Below, one piece after another: positions 16,178-25,069 of a stretch of DNA of 64,000 nucleotides. The notes beneath the pieces are model-generated. The model was given only the letters and a program-made list of their open reading frames with translations. It did no database searches and was not told where the DNA came from. The stretch is from Bacteroidales bacterium. GTDB taxonomy: Bacteria > Bacteroidota > Bacteroidia > Bacteroidales > UBA3824. The translations under genes were made by a program, and so were the position numbers. The stretch is from positions 1 to 64,000 of the forward strand of contig JAFXZT010000147.1 in assembly GCA_017541145.1 (NCBI GenBank), read 5' to 3'. Numbering within the stretch: position 1 is the first letter of the stretch; each line of letters opens with the position of its first letter.

Positions 16178-16732
16178 ATGGCAGAAATAAAAATAATAAG
16201 AGCCGGCGAAAGCGATTTGAAATATGCCGATGCGGTTTCCGCAATGATAGATGAGGCTGCAAAATCCAAAAATTCAGGCTTAGCACATCGAACACCGGAA
16301 TATATCCGTGAAAAAATACGAGAAGGAAAAGCCGTTATCGCATTTGTGGACGGCGAAGTGGCAGGATTTTGTTATATCGCAACATGGCAAAATTGTGAAT
16401 TTGTTTCGCATTCGGGATTGATTGTAAATCCGAAATTCAGAGGACACGGTTTGGCAACTTCCATAAAAAGAGAGTGTTTCAACCTCTCGCGTGACAAGTA
16501 TCCGAATGCCAAAATTTTCGGACTTACTACAAGTCTTGCCGTAATGAAAATAAATACAGAACTTGGTTATGTTCCCGTTACATTTTCCGAAGTAACCAAC
16601 GATGAGGAATTTTGGAAAGGTTGCGAAACATGCGCCAATTTTGATATATTACAGCGTACCAAACGTTTCAACTGTCTTTGTGTAGGCATGGTATTCGATC
16701 CCGCAAAGCAGAAAAAACCGATGTCAAAATAA
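16178..16732 (+). CDS. GNAT family N-acetyltransferase
   Basis: 184 aa. The acetyl-CoA site is visible at about 83-105 (HSGLIVNPKFRGHGLATSIKR, with the RGHGLA turn as the Q/R-x-x-G-x-A motif). The C-terminal third is rich in Cys and aromatic residues (GCETCANFDILQRTKRFNCLCVGM), unlike the GNAT at 3786; this pattern occurs in a Bacteroidota GNAT subgroup. Substrate unknown. It has its own promoter; the POT transporter downstream is 118 bp away with another promoter, so the gene is probably transcribed alone. Confidence 0.88.
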   Translation: MAEIKIIRAGESDLKYADAVSAMIDEAAKSKNSGLAHRTPEYIREKIREGKAVIAFVDGEVAGFCYIATWQNCEFVSHSGLIVNPKFRGHGLATSIKRECFNLSRDKYPNAKIFGLTTSLAVMKINTELGYVPVTFSEVTNDEEFWKGCETCANFDILQRTKRFNCLCVGMVFDPAKQKKPMSK

Positions 16733-16784
16733 GAAAATCGCTGATTTTTGGTAATTCATGGCTACAACATTTAAATTAAAACAT

Positions 16785-16792
16785 TACTTTTG
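16785..16792 (+). promoter_or_regulatory. -7 box for the POT transporter
   Basis: TACTTTTG (TAnnTTTG), 58 bp before the ATG. Confidence 0.65.
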
Positions 16793-16850
16793 CAAAAAAA
16801 TTCAAATAAAAAAATCATTTTTTCACATTTAAATTTAAAATTAAAGAAAT

Positions 16851-18467
16851 ATGAGTGGTAAAAGCGGACATCCTGTTGGACTGTACCTACTGTTTGCAAC
16901 AGAAATGGCTGAACGATTCAGCTACTACGGTATGAGAGCCTTATTTGTCCTTTACTTAGTTGCTGCATTTTTTAGTGACCAAATGGCGTCACAGATTTAC
17001 GGATCTTATACAGGTCTGGTTTATTTAACACCGCTTTTGGGCGGATATATTGCTGACCGTTATTGGGGTAACCGTCGTTCGATTATCTTTGGCGGTATTT
17101 TGATGGCAATAGGACAGTTTTTGATGTTCGCCTCAGCATGTTTAGTTAAGCAATCAATAATGTCGGAAGGTGCTGAAATCAGTGCTGATGTTGATAACGG
17201 AGTTTCTTTGTTTTTGATGTTTAGCGGTTTGGCATTTTTGATATTTGGTAACGGATTTTTCAAACCGAATATCTCAACAATGGTTGGCGATTTGTACGAA
17301 AAAACCGATACCCGCAAGGATGCTGCATTTACAATTTTCTACATGGGTATCAATGTGGGAGCGTTTATTGCGCCGCTTATCTGTGGTACTCTCGGCGATG
17401 GTAACTGGATGAATCCGGGTAACTTCAAATGGGGTTTCTTGTGTGCCGGTATTGCAATGGTTTTGTCAATTTTGGTATTCTCATTGTTTAAAGACAAAGT
17501 GCTCAACACTCCGGAAGGTCTTCCAATCGGACTTCCTCCTTCTCAAAGCGAATTGCGCAAAGAAAAAGAAGAAGAAGCCAAAAAAGAGGCTGTTGCTCAC
17601 CATCAAGAAAAAGTAGAAGTAAAAAATTCTCCGTTGAGAATCGTACTTTCAGTTTTGCTTGCAATCGGTTTGTTTGTAGCATTTGCTTGGGATGTAGAAT
17701 CTTTCAATGATTATATTTCTGCTGCAATTTATTCTATTTCAATAGCATTGCCGGTATTTATTATTTCAGACAAGGGTCTGACCCGTGATGAAAAAAGTCG
17801 TATCGGCGTTATTTATATAATTGCAGTATTTGTGATATTCTTCTGGTCGGCATTTGAGCAGGCCGGTTCTTCTCTGACATTGTTTGCTGATAAACAATGC
17901 GACCGTACAATTGGAGATTGGGAAATGCCGACAACATGGTTCCAATCAATTAATCCGATTGTAGTTGTATGTTTTGCGCCAGTAATGGCATTGCTTTGGC
18001 AGTTTTTGGCAAAGAAAAAACTCGAACCGTTTTCTCCTGCAAAACAAGCTATTGGTCTTGGACTTCTTGCTATCGGCTATTTAGTAATTGCTTTTGCTAC
18101 AAATGATATTGCTCCAAATACAAAAGTTTCGATGTTTTGGTTGTTTGCTTTGTATTTCATTCATACAATTGGAGAACTTTCACTTTCACCGATCGGACTT
18201 TCTATGGTTAACAAATTATCTCCGGCAAGATTGGCATCATTGCTTATGGGCGTTTGGTTTATGAGTAATGCAGCATCAAACATCTTGGCAGGTAAACTTG
18301 CAACATTGTTGCCGGGAACTGACGGTAAAGTACAATCTTTTATGGGTTTTGAAATTACAAACCTTACTGAATTTTTCACATTGTTTGCAATTATGGCGGG
18401 TGTAGCATCATTGTTGTTGTTTGCGCTTTGTCCGTTGCTCAAGAAAATGATGAAAGGTGTACAATAA
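16851..18467 (+). CDS. Proton-dependent oligopeptide transporter (POT/PTR family, MFS)
   Basis: 538 aa. The family hallmark ExxER is present as E18-x-x-E21-R22, followed by FSYYGMRALFVLYL. GLVYLTPLLGGYIADRYWG and the later NIGVNVGAF-type segment (FYMGINVGAFIAPL) fit the PTR2 signatures. About 14 hydrophobic segments are expected, with a charged cytoplasmic loop at about 215-255. It imports di- and tripeptides with protons across the inner membrane, which suits a peptide-using organism. The ATG at 16851 is followed by MSGKSGHPVGLYLLF; a strong hairpin follows the stop. Confidence 0.94.
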   Translation: MSGKSGHPVGLYLLFATEMAERFSYYGMRALFVLYLVAAFFSDQMASQIYGSYTGLVYLTPLLGGYIADRYWGNRRSIIFGGILMAIGQFLMFASACLVKQSIMSEGAEISADVDNGVSLFLMFSGLAFLIFGNGFFKPNISTMVGDLYEKTDTRKDAAFTIFYMGINVGAFIAPLICGTLGDGNWMNPGNFKWGFLCAGIAMVLSILVFSLFKDKVLNTPEGLPIGLPPSQSELRKEKEEEAKKEAVAHHQEKVEVKNSPLRIVLSVLLAIGLFVAFAWDVESFNDYISAAIYSISIALPVFIISDKGLTRDEKSRIGVIYIIAVFVIFFWSAFEQAGSSLTLFADKQCDRTIGDWEMPTTWFQSINPIVVVCFAPVMALLWQFLAKKKLEPFSPAKQAIGLGLLAIGYLVIAFATNDIAPNTKVSMFWLFALYFIHTIGELSLSPIGLSMVNKLSPARLASLLMGVWFMSNAASNILAGKLATLLPGTDGKVQSFMGFEITNLTEFFTLFAIMAGVASLLLFALCPLLKKMMKGVQ

Positions 18468-18494
18468 GATTTTTTTGTACAATCAATATAAAAA

Positions 18495-18532
18495 AATGCC
18501 GGAGGAAATATCTTCTTCCGGCATTTTTTTTG
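18495..18532 (+). terminator. Terminator after the POT transporter
   Basis: AATGCCGGA (18495-18503) pairs with TCCGGCATT (18517-18525), followed by eight or more Ts. Confidence 0.88.
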
Positions 18533-18562
18533 TCAAGACATCCGCGAAACGTTTTTTTTTAG

Positions 18563-18570
18563 TAATTTTG
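18563..18570 (+). promoter_or_regulatory. -7 box for the YejM-like gene
   Basis: TAATTTTG, 25 bp before the ATG at 18596. Confidence 0.7.
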
Positions 18571-18595
18571 CATTTTGATTATTTGAAATTAAAAA

Positions 18596-20410
18596 ATGAA
18601 AGAAAAATTTTTGAAAACTGTTTCGTGTTATTTTTTAGCAGCCGGAATTTTGGCAATGATATTTATAATCACAACGATTATGAATTGCGGTGTAAAATTG
18701 AACTTTTCATCTTGTTTTTATATCGTAGCTTCGTCGGTTTGTCATGCAGCTGTTGTGATGTTAATTCCCTCAATTATAACATTTCCGTTACGATTTTTAT
18801 TCAAACAAAGCGTAGTCCCGAATACAATTTTTGCCGTTTTAGTGGCTTTGGTTCAAATCGTTGTAATAATTGATTATTTCGTTTTTGCATTTTACAGATA
18901 CCATATCAACGGTTTCGTTTGGGGACTTTTAACAGGTCCGGCGGCAAGTCAGATTTTTGTTTTTGATATCTGGGTTGTTTTGAAATGCGTTGTCGGCGCA
19001 ATTTTTATAATAGCAGCGAATATTTTTATAATTGTTAAGTTAAATAAATTTTTATCGAATAAAACTTTGAAATATTCGGCTTATACAGTTTTGTTTTTTA
19101 CTTTGACTGCAAATTGTCAACATGCTTACGGTGCGTTTACTCTAAACTATTCTCTAATAAGATGTACCGAGGCAATTCCGTATTATTATCCGATACGTTC
19201 TAACAATCTTTTATCCAAGTTGGGATTTGTTGACGAGCAAAAAATTCAAGCGGCAAGAGCCGGCAGTGGCGATTTAAATTATCCGAAATCAGAACTTAAT
19301 TGGAACGATTCAATTACGCCGCCTAACATCATTTTTATAATGATTGACGCTTGGAACAGACGGACTTTTAATGAGGATAACACACCTTGTTTGAACGATT
19401 TTTCTAAGAAATGCGTTTATTATTCCGACCACGTAAGCGCAAGTAACGGCACACAAGGCAGTGTTTTTACGATTTTTACATCGCTTCCGTCATATTATTG
19501 GCAGGATTTTGAGATGAATACAATCAGTCCCGTTTTTGTTGACAGGCTAAAAATGCTTGATTATGATGTAAAAACCTTTACCGGTGCTACATTGCGTAGT
19601 CCGGCTTTCAACAGTGTTTTGTTGCATCAGTTTCCCGATATCAAAACCGATACCGAGGGGCAAACCGTTTATGACAGGGATTGTAATTTGACTTCGGGTT
19701 TTATAAATTTTCTTGACAGTGCTTCTTTTGACAAGCCGTTTTTTGCATGGCTTTTTTATGACCTTGCTCATTCATACGAAATGCCGAAAGAGAGATTGTG
19801 GAAATATCGTCCGACATGGGAATTTGCTGATTATACGTTACTTTCAGCGGATATGGATCCCGAACCGTATTTCAATCTTTATCGAAATGCCGTTTATCAA
19901 GCCGATTCTCTTGTGGGAATTGTCTTAAACAAAATTCAGGAAAAAGATCTGTTGAAAAATTCAATTATCGTAATTTGCGGCGATCACGGTCAGGAGTTTA
20001 ATGACAACAAAAAGAATTTTTGGGGTCATAACGGTAATTTTTCTGACGTTCAGATCGGAACAAATTTGCTTTGGTATTCTCCGGATTCCGAGCCTAAAAC
20101 CGTGAAATACAGAACTTCGCATTATGATATTAGTCCTACGATTTTGAAAAAATATCTCGGTTTGCAAAATCCGATAGATGATTTCGGTAACGGCAAAATG
20201 CTTACGGACAGTACATTACGTGATTGGCTTTTGGTTGGCAGCCGTGATAATTTTGCATTTTTGCACAAAAATCATATTTACGAAAAACGTCCTTCGGGAT
20301 ATTTTTTTGCGACAGATGCTCATTTGAACGAATTGCCGCAAGATTCAATCGATTACAACGTTTTGAACGACAAAATCAGAGAAATCGGAAGTTTTTATAA
20401 AGAAAATTAG
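18596..20410 (+). CDS. YejM/PbgA-like inner-membrane protein with sulfatase-fold domain
   Basis: 604 aa. About five hydrophobic segments fill residues 10-190 (DUF3413-like region), then a periplasmic alkaline-phosphatase/sulfatase fold starts at PPNIIFIMIDAWNRRTF near 240. Metal-site remnants are visible (DAWNR, SNGTQGS near 285-290, and GDHGQEFN then FWGHNGNF near 460-480). The passage from GTQGS to FTGATLRSPAFNSVLLHQF resembles E. coli YejM, which controls lipopolysaccharide synthesis through LpxC turnover; LTA-synthase-type phosphoglycerol transfer is the alternative. An 8-bp hairpin (20437-20457, without T run) follows the stop before the GT10 gene. It lies at the edge of the envelope-glycan block. 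Confidence 0.82.
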   Translation: MKEKFLKTVSCYFLAAGILAMIFIITTIMNCGVKLNFSSCFYIVASSVCHAAVVMLIPSIITFPLRFLFKQSVVPNTIFAVLVALVQIVVIIDYFVFAFYRYHINGFVWGLLTGPAASQIFVFDIWVVLKCVVGAIFIIAANIFIIVKLNKFLSNKTLKYSAYTVLFFTLTANCQHAYGAFTLNYSLIRCTEAIPYYYPIRSNNLLSKLGFVDEQKIQAARAGSGDLNYPKSELNWNDSITPPNIIFIMIDAWNRRTFNEDNTPCLNDFSKKCVYYSDHVSASNGTQGSVFTIFTSLPSYYWQDFEMNTISPVFVDRLKMLDYDVKTFTGATLRSPAFNSVLLHQFPDIKTDTEGQTVYDRDCNLTSGFINFLDSASFDKPFFAWLFYDLAHSYEMPKERLWKYRPTWEFADYTLLSADMDPEPYFNLYRNAVYQADSLVGIVLNKIQEKDLLKNSIIVICGDHGQEFNDNKKNFWGHNGNFSDVQIGTNLLWYSPDSEPKTVKYRTSHYDISPTILKKYLGLQNPIDDFGNGKMLTDSTLRDWLLVGSRDNFAFLHKNHIYEKRPSGYFFATDAHLNELPQDSIDYNVLNDKIREIGSFYKEN

Positions 20411-20481
20411 GAGAAAAAAGTTTTGGTTTGCAAATCAGCAGAAAGTTGATTTCTGCTATTGCCCAATTCCGTACTTTTTGA

Positions 20482-20489
20482 TATTTTTG
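20482..20489 (+). promoter_or_regulatory. Possible -7 box for the GT10 gene
   Basis: TATTTTTG (TAnnTTTG), 26 bp before the ATG; no matching -33 found. Confidence 0.55.
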
Positions 20490-20515
20490 TATATTGAAAT
20501 CGCAAAAAATTAGAG

Positions 20516-21541
20516 ATGTATAAAATAAAATTCACACCATATCGAGCTACATTAGGCTCAATTTTTTATCGCCAAACGAAAAACGGCGGTTGTGTTTCTC
20601 TTGACGGTAAATACAAATTTTTTATCGGTGAAGAAGTTGAAAATCCTGATTTTTGGGTAGTTCAAGGCAAAGGTGTCAGAAAAACAGAAACCTGCAATGT
20701 AGCACCTGAAAACGTAATTTTCTTGAATACCGAACCGCGCTCTGTTCTCAACTATCCTAAAAGTTATTTGAAACAATTTGGCGTGGTATCAACAAGTCAA
20801 TACCCGACAAATCATAAAGGTGTGGTTTATGCTCCGCCGTCCTTGCCGTGGTTCGTCGGTTATAAGTCAAACGACGGAATTTACACTCATACCTTGAATT
20901 ATGATAATCTCAAAGGTAGTGAGTTTCCTAAAAAAGAAAAACTTTTATCGGTGATTTCTAGCAATTTAGCGGTATCAAGAGGTCATCTTAACAGATTAAA
21001 ATTTGTAAAAAAACTAAAAGCGCATTTCGGCGACCAAATTGATATTTTCGGACGCGGTTTCAACGAATTTGATGACAAATGGGACATCATATCCAAATAT
21101 AAATATCACATCTGCATCGAAAACTGTTCAGAGCCTTATTATTGGACAGAAAAAATTTCTGACTGTTTTCTTGCCGGAACATTTCCGTTGTATTATGGTT
21201 GCAAAAATTTTGCGGATTATTTTCCCTCTGAGGCGTTCCGTCCGATCGACATTATGGATGCCGACAAATCCATCGAAATTATTGAAAACGCAATCAAGGA
21301 TAATTTGTACGAAAAGTCGCAAGATTGTCTTTACAAATGCAAAGACCTTGTTTTGGATAAATACAATATGTTTGAATATATCGCTTCATTGTGCGACAAA
21401 TTGAACCCGAATGCTCCAAAACAAAAAGTTACAATCAATCCGTGCAAATCAACGCTTGATTTACGCAATTTTGTTAACTATATGTTTTTGCGCAGTTACT
21501 ACAAAACAGAGATGAAAATTTATAACCTTTTTCATAAATAA
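20516..21541 (+). CDS. Glycosyltransferase family 10 (fucosyltransferase-like)
   Basis: 341 aa. The C-terminal half carries the GT10 donor-binding signature: YKYHICIENCSEPYYWTEKI (about 198-217), then DCFLAGTFPLYYGCKNFADYFP, corresponding to the YKF-ENS-DYVTEK-GxxPVYxG motif of alpha-1,3-fucosyltransferases. It is expected to add fucose or a related sugar from a nucleotide donor to a surface glycan; the exact sugar is not deducible. The N-terminal acceptor domain (1-170) is not similar to anything I can name. Its TAA stop ends at 21541 and the converging gene's stop begins at 21542, with no spacer or terminator. Confidence 0.88.
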   Translation: MYKIKFTPYRATLGSIFYRQTKNGGCVSLDGKYKFFIGEEVENPDFWVVQGKGVRKTETCNVAPENVIFLNTEPRSVLNYPKSYLKQFGVVSTSQYPTNHKGVVYAPPSLPWFVGYKSNDGIYTHTLNYDNLKGSEFPKKEKLLSVISSNLAVSRGHLNRLKFVKKLKAHFGDQIDIFGRGFNEFDDKWDIISKYKYHICIENCSEPYYWTEKISDCFLAGTFPLYYGCKNFADYFPSEAFRPIDIMDADKSIEIIENAIKDNLYEKSQDCLYKCKDLVLDKYNMFEYIASLCDKLNPNAPKQKVTINPCKSTLDLRNFVNYMFLRSYYKTEMKIYNLFHK

Positions 21542-22597
21542 TCATCTCTTAATTCTTCCGAAAGTTTTGATACTTGTGTATTTGCGCCAAAGATTCAGTT
21601 TCCTTTTTTCAGGAACTCCGTGGCGGCGGATATAGTCGGCAGCCTCTTCAAGCATTCTGTAGCAACATTTGCCGTCAAGGTGCGGATCATAATTTTCCAC
21701 AATCCAACGGCGTTTTTCGATGCTTTCGGCATCGTTCAATGCTTTGGAATATGCTTTTAAAAGGTCGTTTTCGTCGGTGATATTTTCCCAATAAATATCC
21801 TTTGCGATTGTTCTGAGCGTGATAACCGGTTTGTCCAACAGCAAAAATTCATAAACTGCCGACGACGTGTCGCTTATCATCAAGTCGCTCATCATCTGAT
21901 ATTTAGTAACATTTTCACCGGCTTCGATATACACGGCATCATTACGGTTTTTTGCCCATTCGCGGTATTCGTCAGTCCATTGAGAGGCTGTCAGCGGGTG
22001 AAACTTCATAATCAAAAGTACATCTTGTTCCTTTTCAAGAAGTTGCTCTAACGGATGTTTCAAAAAAGGTAACGATGTAAGTTTCGGAGAAAAAGTCGGA
22101 GCGTAAATTACAATCCGTTTTTTGTTATATTTTTTCAACAGCGATTGTTTTTCCGAATCGAAATCATGAAGATGTTCCTTAATCCAATCCTGTTTTGTCC
22201 AACCCGTTTCTTTAACTTCAAAATCTCCGTATTTTTTAGCTAACATCTCAAAATGTGATGTAAAATACGGACCTTGAGTGAAATACGTGTCAAAATAACG
22301 GCGTATAATCCAATGGTCTTTCTTTTCGGCGGCATAACCGTGGAAAACTTGAATTTTTACGCCCGGAAGATAATACGGTACAATATTTCCCGGAACAAAA
22401 ATTGCTTCGGGCTTAAAATCGTACACCGCTTGAATCGAATCAGTCCATTTAACCTGATTTTCAAGCGGAAAACTTTTAATTTTTTTAGTGTGGACATACC
22501 ACAAAACCTCATGACCGCCTTGTTTGTCGGCCTCGGTTTGCAACGGTTGCAAAATATCTACTGCGTAACGGTTTTCGCAAAAAAGTACAATTTTCAT
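21542..22597 (-). CDS. CDP-glycerol:glycerophosphate glycerophosphotransferase family protein (TagB/TagF-like)
   Basis: 351 aa. The C-terminal two thirds match the Glyphos_transf family: HGYAAEKKDHWIIRRYFDTYFTQGPY (about 108-133), IVIYAPTFSPK (about 170-180) and SDLMISDTSSAVYEFLLLDKPVITLR near 262-287. The His in HGYA and the Ser pair in SDTSSA correspond to conserved active-site positions. Known members build or prime teichoic-acid-type polymers from CDP-glycerol in Gram-positives; in Gram-negatives they appear in capsule loci. It is the last gene of the four-gene operon, 2 nt from licD. The real donor may be whatever CDP product the upstream cytidylyltransferase makes. Confidence 0.87.
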   Translation of the reverse strand: MKIVLFCENRYAVDILQPLQTEADKQGGHEVLWYVHTKKIKSFPLENQVKWTDSIQAVYDFKPEAIFVPGNIVPYYLPGVKIQVFHGYAAEKKDHWIIRRYFDTYFTQGPYFTSHFEMLAKKYGDFEVKETGWTKQDWIKEHLHDFDSEKQSLLKKYNKKRIVIYAPTFSPKLTSLPFLKHPLEQLLEKEQDVLLIMKFHPLTASQWTDEYREWAKNRNDAVYIEAGENVTKYQMMSDLMISDTSSAVYEFLLLDKPVITLRTIAKDIYWENITDENDLLKAYSKALNDAESIEKRRWIVENYDPHLDGKCCYRMLEEAADYIRRHGVPEKRKLNLWRKYTSIKTFGRIKR

Positions 22598-22599
22598 AA

Positions 22600-23472
22600 C
22601 TAATCAGTAAGTGTTTTGATGTCAAATCCGGCGTATGGTTTTGTAAGGTCGCAATAGTCGTGAAAATGCGATCTGCGTTGATTTTCGGGCGGCAGTTCCA
22701 TATAGTTTTTACCGTATAAAACAGAAAGAAAACCGTCAGGTACAGTAGGAGCATCGGCTTCTACGCCCTCGAAAACCACGCGTTTTGGCTCACCGAAAAT
22801 TTCTTTCTTGTAAGCCTTAAAACCGTCATCGTGAGTCATCACTAAGTTGCAGTTTTTGTGACCGTTGTATTCTTTCAAAATTTTCTGACACCAACGGTGA
22901 AGTCCTTCTTTTGAAAAACATTTTTGTATAAATAATGACCACCACGAGCGGGGACCTTTGCCGTGTTTGTACGGGTCACGATAAACAAAGTAAAGCATTT
23001 TGCGTGCAAAATTGAATTTGCGGAAATGCCACCATCTTAGGAAATTGTTATCAGGAACATCGTCAAGAGGAAAAATGTCCATATAAATTCCGCCTGCATA
23101 TCCGAGATAGATTCTTTCAACAATTGTGGTACTTGTATCCTCTAATTTTGCAAAATATTTCGGATAATGCGGACAATTTTCATGGTTAACGATAGAAAAC
23201 GGTTTAGGAAGCCACTCTTGAGAGTGCTGCATCAATAAGTCGTAATCTTTGCGCAAAAGTGCGATATCCTGATCATCGTCCCACGGAATAAAACCTTTGT
23301 GTCTTACTGCTCCGAGTAATGTTCCGGCTATGATATAATAATGTATGCCGTATTTTTTACATACCTTGTCGATTGTTTCCAAAAGACAAACGCTCCTTAA
23401 TTGAAATTCACGGAGGTCGTAATGGTATTCTTTGTTTTGACGGGCGATTTTGTTTTTGTCGTAATTGTTCAT
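22600..23472 (-). CDS. LicD family phosphotransferase
   Basis: 290 aa. The LicD core is obvious: YIIAGTLLGAVRHKGFIPWD (46-65) followed by DDQDIALLRKDY, the nucleotidyltransferase-fold metal motif (DDD at 65-67 and D69). LicD proteins move phosphocholine or similar phospho-substituents from a CDP-activated donor to a cell-surface glycan. The C-terminal half is rich in aromatic and basic residues (FRKFNFARKMLYFVYRD). It lies 9 nt behind the cytidylyltransferase gene, which supports the donor being a CDP compound made next door. Confidence 0.92.
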   Translation of the reverse strand: MNNYDKNKIARQNKEYHYDLREFQLRSVCLLETIDKVCKKYGIHYYIIAGTLLGAVRHKGFIPWDDDQDIALLRKDYDLLMQHSQEWLPKPFSIVNHENCPHYPKYFAKLEDTSTTIVERIYLGYAGGIYMDIFPLDDVPDNNFLRWWHFRKFNFARKMLYFVYRDPYKHGKGPRSWWSLFIQKCFSKEGLHRWCQKILKEYNGHKNCNLVMTHDDGFKAYKKEIFGEPKRVVFEGVEADAPTVPDGFLSVLYGKNYMELPPENQRRSHFHDYCDLTKPYAGFDIKTLTD

Positions 23473-23481
23473 TCCCCGAAA

Positions 23482-23949
23482 TTATTTTTTGTTTCTAACA
23501 TCCACATCGTTAGAGAAATGGTTGTCGGCTTTTTTTTTCATTTGTTCGTAACTTTCGTAAATGCGTTTCTTCAGATTAGTGCTGCTGACACCTGCGCCGT
23601 ATGGAAAATACACAACATCAACGCCTTGCTCTTTGAGATAATCGTATTTTCCTGTCCAATCGTCGCCGACCACAAAAACATCAAAGTTGAGTTTTTTTAC
23701 CTTGTCGGTATGGTCGAGAGAGTGTTGCGGAATTACGATGTCGGGATATTTCAACGCTTTCATCAACGCAATACGTTCCTCAAACGGGATAATCGGTTGC
23801 GACTTGTAACTTTCAACAAGTTCGTCGGTATTTACGCCGACAATAAGGATGTCGCCCAAAGAGCGGGCATATTCAATCATTTTGATATGATTGGCGTGCA
23901 ACATATCGAATGTGCCGCTTGTATAAACTACTGTTTTACCTGCAATCAT
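23482..23949 (-). CDS. Cytidylyltransferase-like protein (TagD/GCT-related)
   Basis: 155 aa, a single Rossmann-type nucleotidyltransferase domain. The N-terminus VVYTSGTFDMLHANHIKMIE matches the cytidylyltransferase pattern GTFDxxHxGH, but the second motif position is HANH (18-21) instead of HxGH. VGVNTDE follows as in TagD. The C-terminal RTxGISTT motif is only partly kept (GAGVSSTNLKKRI). Family members join CTP to glycerol-3-phosphate, phosphoethanolamine or similar compounds. Next to an aminotransferase and LicD, I infer a CDP-amino-alcohol or CDP-aminophosphonate product. It lies 1 nt behind the aminotransferase gene. Confidence 0.85.
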   Translation of the reverse strand: MIAGKTVVYTSGTFDMLHANHIKMIEYARSLGDILIVGVNTDELVESYKSQPIIPFEERIALMKALKYPDIVIPQHSLDHTDKVKKLNFDVFVVGDDWTGKYDYLKEQGVDVVYFPYGAGVSSTNLKKRIYESYEQMKKKADNHFSNDVDVRNKK

Positions 23950-23950
23950 G

Positions 23951-25036
23951 TTAGATTAAATTACGTTTCTGCAAATCTTCAAAAGCCGCAACAAGGCGGT
24001 TGATTTCTTCTTCGGTGATGTTACCGATATGACCCACGCGGAAAACTTTTTGAGCCAATTCGCCGCCGTTAGGACAAATCCAAATACCGTATTCGTCTTT
24101 TATAATTTCAAAAATGCGGTATGCACTGATTCCTTGGTTGGTAGGTATTAAAGCCGTAACACAATTAGAAGTTGCATTTTCGGGCGTAAACATCTTGAAC
24201 GGGAGATGTTTGATTTTTGCTCTGAAATATTCCGCACGTTTTTTTATTACGTTGTTAACATTTTGTATGCCTCCGTTTTGCTCAATCCGTTTGAGTTTGT
24301 CGTTGAGTTGCAACAATGTAGCTACCGCAGGCGTAAAAGGTGTTTGTCCTCTTTCGCCGTTTTTGAGATAGTCTGCATAATTGAAATACATACTCTTAAC
24401 TTTGTTTTTAGTGCAACGTTCTTGAGCCTTAGAATCCATTACTGTAAAACTCATAGAAGGAGGCAGTGAAAGTGCTTTTTGTGAACCTGTTATGGCTGCA
24501 TTTACGTGCATTTCTTTCATCGAAAATTTGTCAGCAAGAAAACCGCTGACAGCATCAACAAAAAGAAAAATGTTGTTCCTGTTGCAAAAATCACCAACCA
24601 AATTCATGTCGTAAAGAATACCGGTAGAAGTTTCGCAAAGTTGCAGTAACATTCCTGTATAACCTTGATTTTCAAAGTTTTTAAGAATATCTTGTGTTAA
24701 CGGCTGACCGTATTCGAGAGATATTTCTGTATAAGGTATTTCGTGAATTTGACACAATTCCACAAAGCGATGTCCAAAACTTCCGCCGTTTACTACCAAC
24801 ACTTTGTCGTTTTGTGTAAAAAAGTTCATAACACCGCCTTCCATACTTGCAGTACCGGAACCGGTCATAAATATTACTCTTGCATTTTCTGGAGCGTCAA
24901 ACAGTTTACACAATAGACTTTCATTTTCTTTCATAACAGCCGAAAATTCGGGTGTGCGGAAATACGGAATCTGTTGTGCTCCTATTTGTTGCGTTTCGGG
25001 ATCCATTTGAACGGGACCTACTGTAAAGTTAATCAT
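23951..25036 (-). CDS. Class V PLP-dependent aminotransferase (2-aminoethylphosphonate transaminase-like)
   Basis: 361 aa from ATG 25036. MINFTVGPVQMDPETQ is the typical class V start. MTGSGTASMEG (57-67) binds the cofactor phosphate, DAVSG (161-165) holds the Asp that contacts the pyridine N, and K187 in TGSQKALSLPP is the Schiff-base lysine. Relatives include 2-aminoethylphosphonate:pyruvate and serine:glyoxylate aminotransferases. An upstream TTG at 25072 would overlap the -7 box at 25070-25077, so the ATG is the real start. First gene of the operon with cytidylyltransferase, licD and the CDP-glycerol-type transferase. No PEP mutase or phosphonopyruvate decarboxylase is present in the window. 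Confidence 0.9.
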   Translation of the reverse strand: MINFTVGPVQMDPETQQIGAQQIPYFRTPEFSAVMKENESLLCKLFDAPENARVIFMTGSGTASMEGGVMNFFTQNDKVLVVNGGSFGHRFVELCQIHEIPYTEISLEYGQPLTQDILKNFENQGYTGMLLQLCETSTGILYDMNLVGDFCNRNNIFLFVDAVSGFLADKFSMKEMHVNAAITGSQKALSLPPSMSFTVMDSKAQERCTKNKVKSMYFNYADYLKNGERGQTPFTPAVATLLQLNDKLKRIEQNGGIQNVNNVIKKRAEYFRAKIKHLPFKMFTPENATSNCVTALIPTNQGISAYRIFEIIKDEYGIWICPNGGELAQKVFRVGHIGNITEEEINRLVAAFEDLQKRNLI

Positions 25037-25069
25037 TTTTTGTATCAGAATAATTTTTTTTTCCGTTTG

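Noticed and set aside
23401..24003. 200-codon plus-strand frame.
   Set aside because: Antisense to the cytidylyltransferase and LicD genes, whose motifs are clear; no domain in the plus frame.
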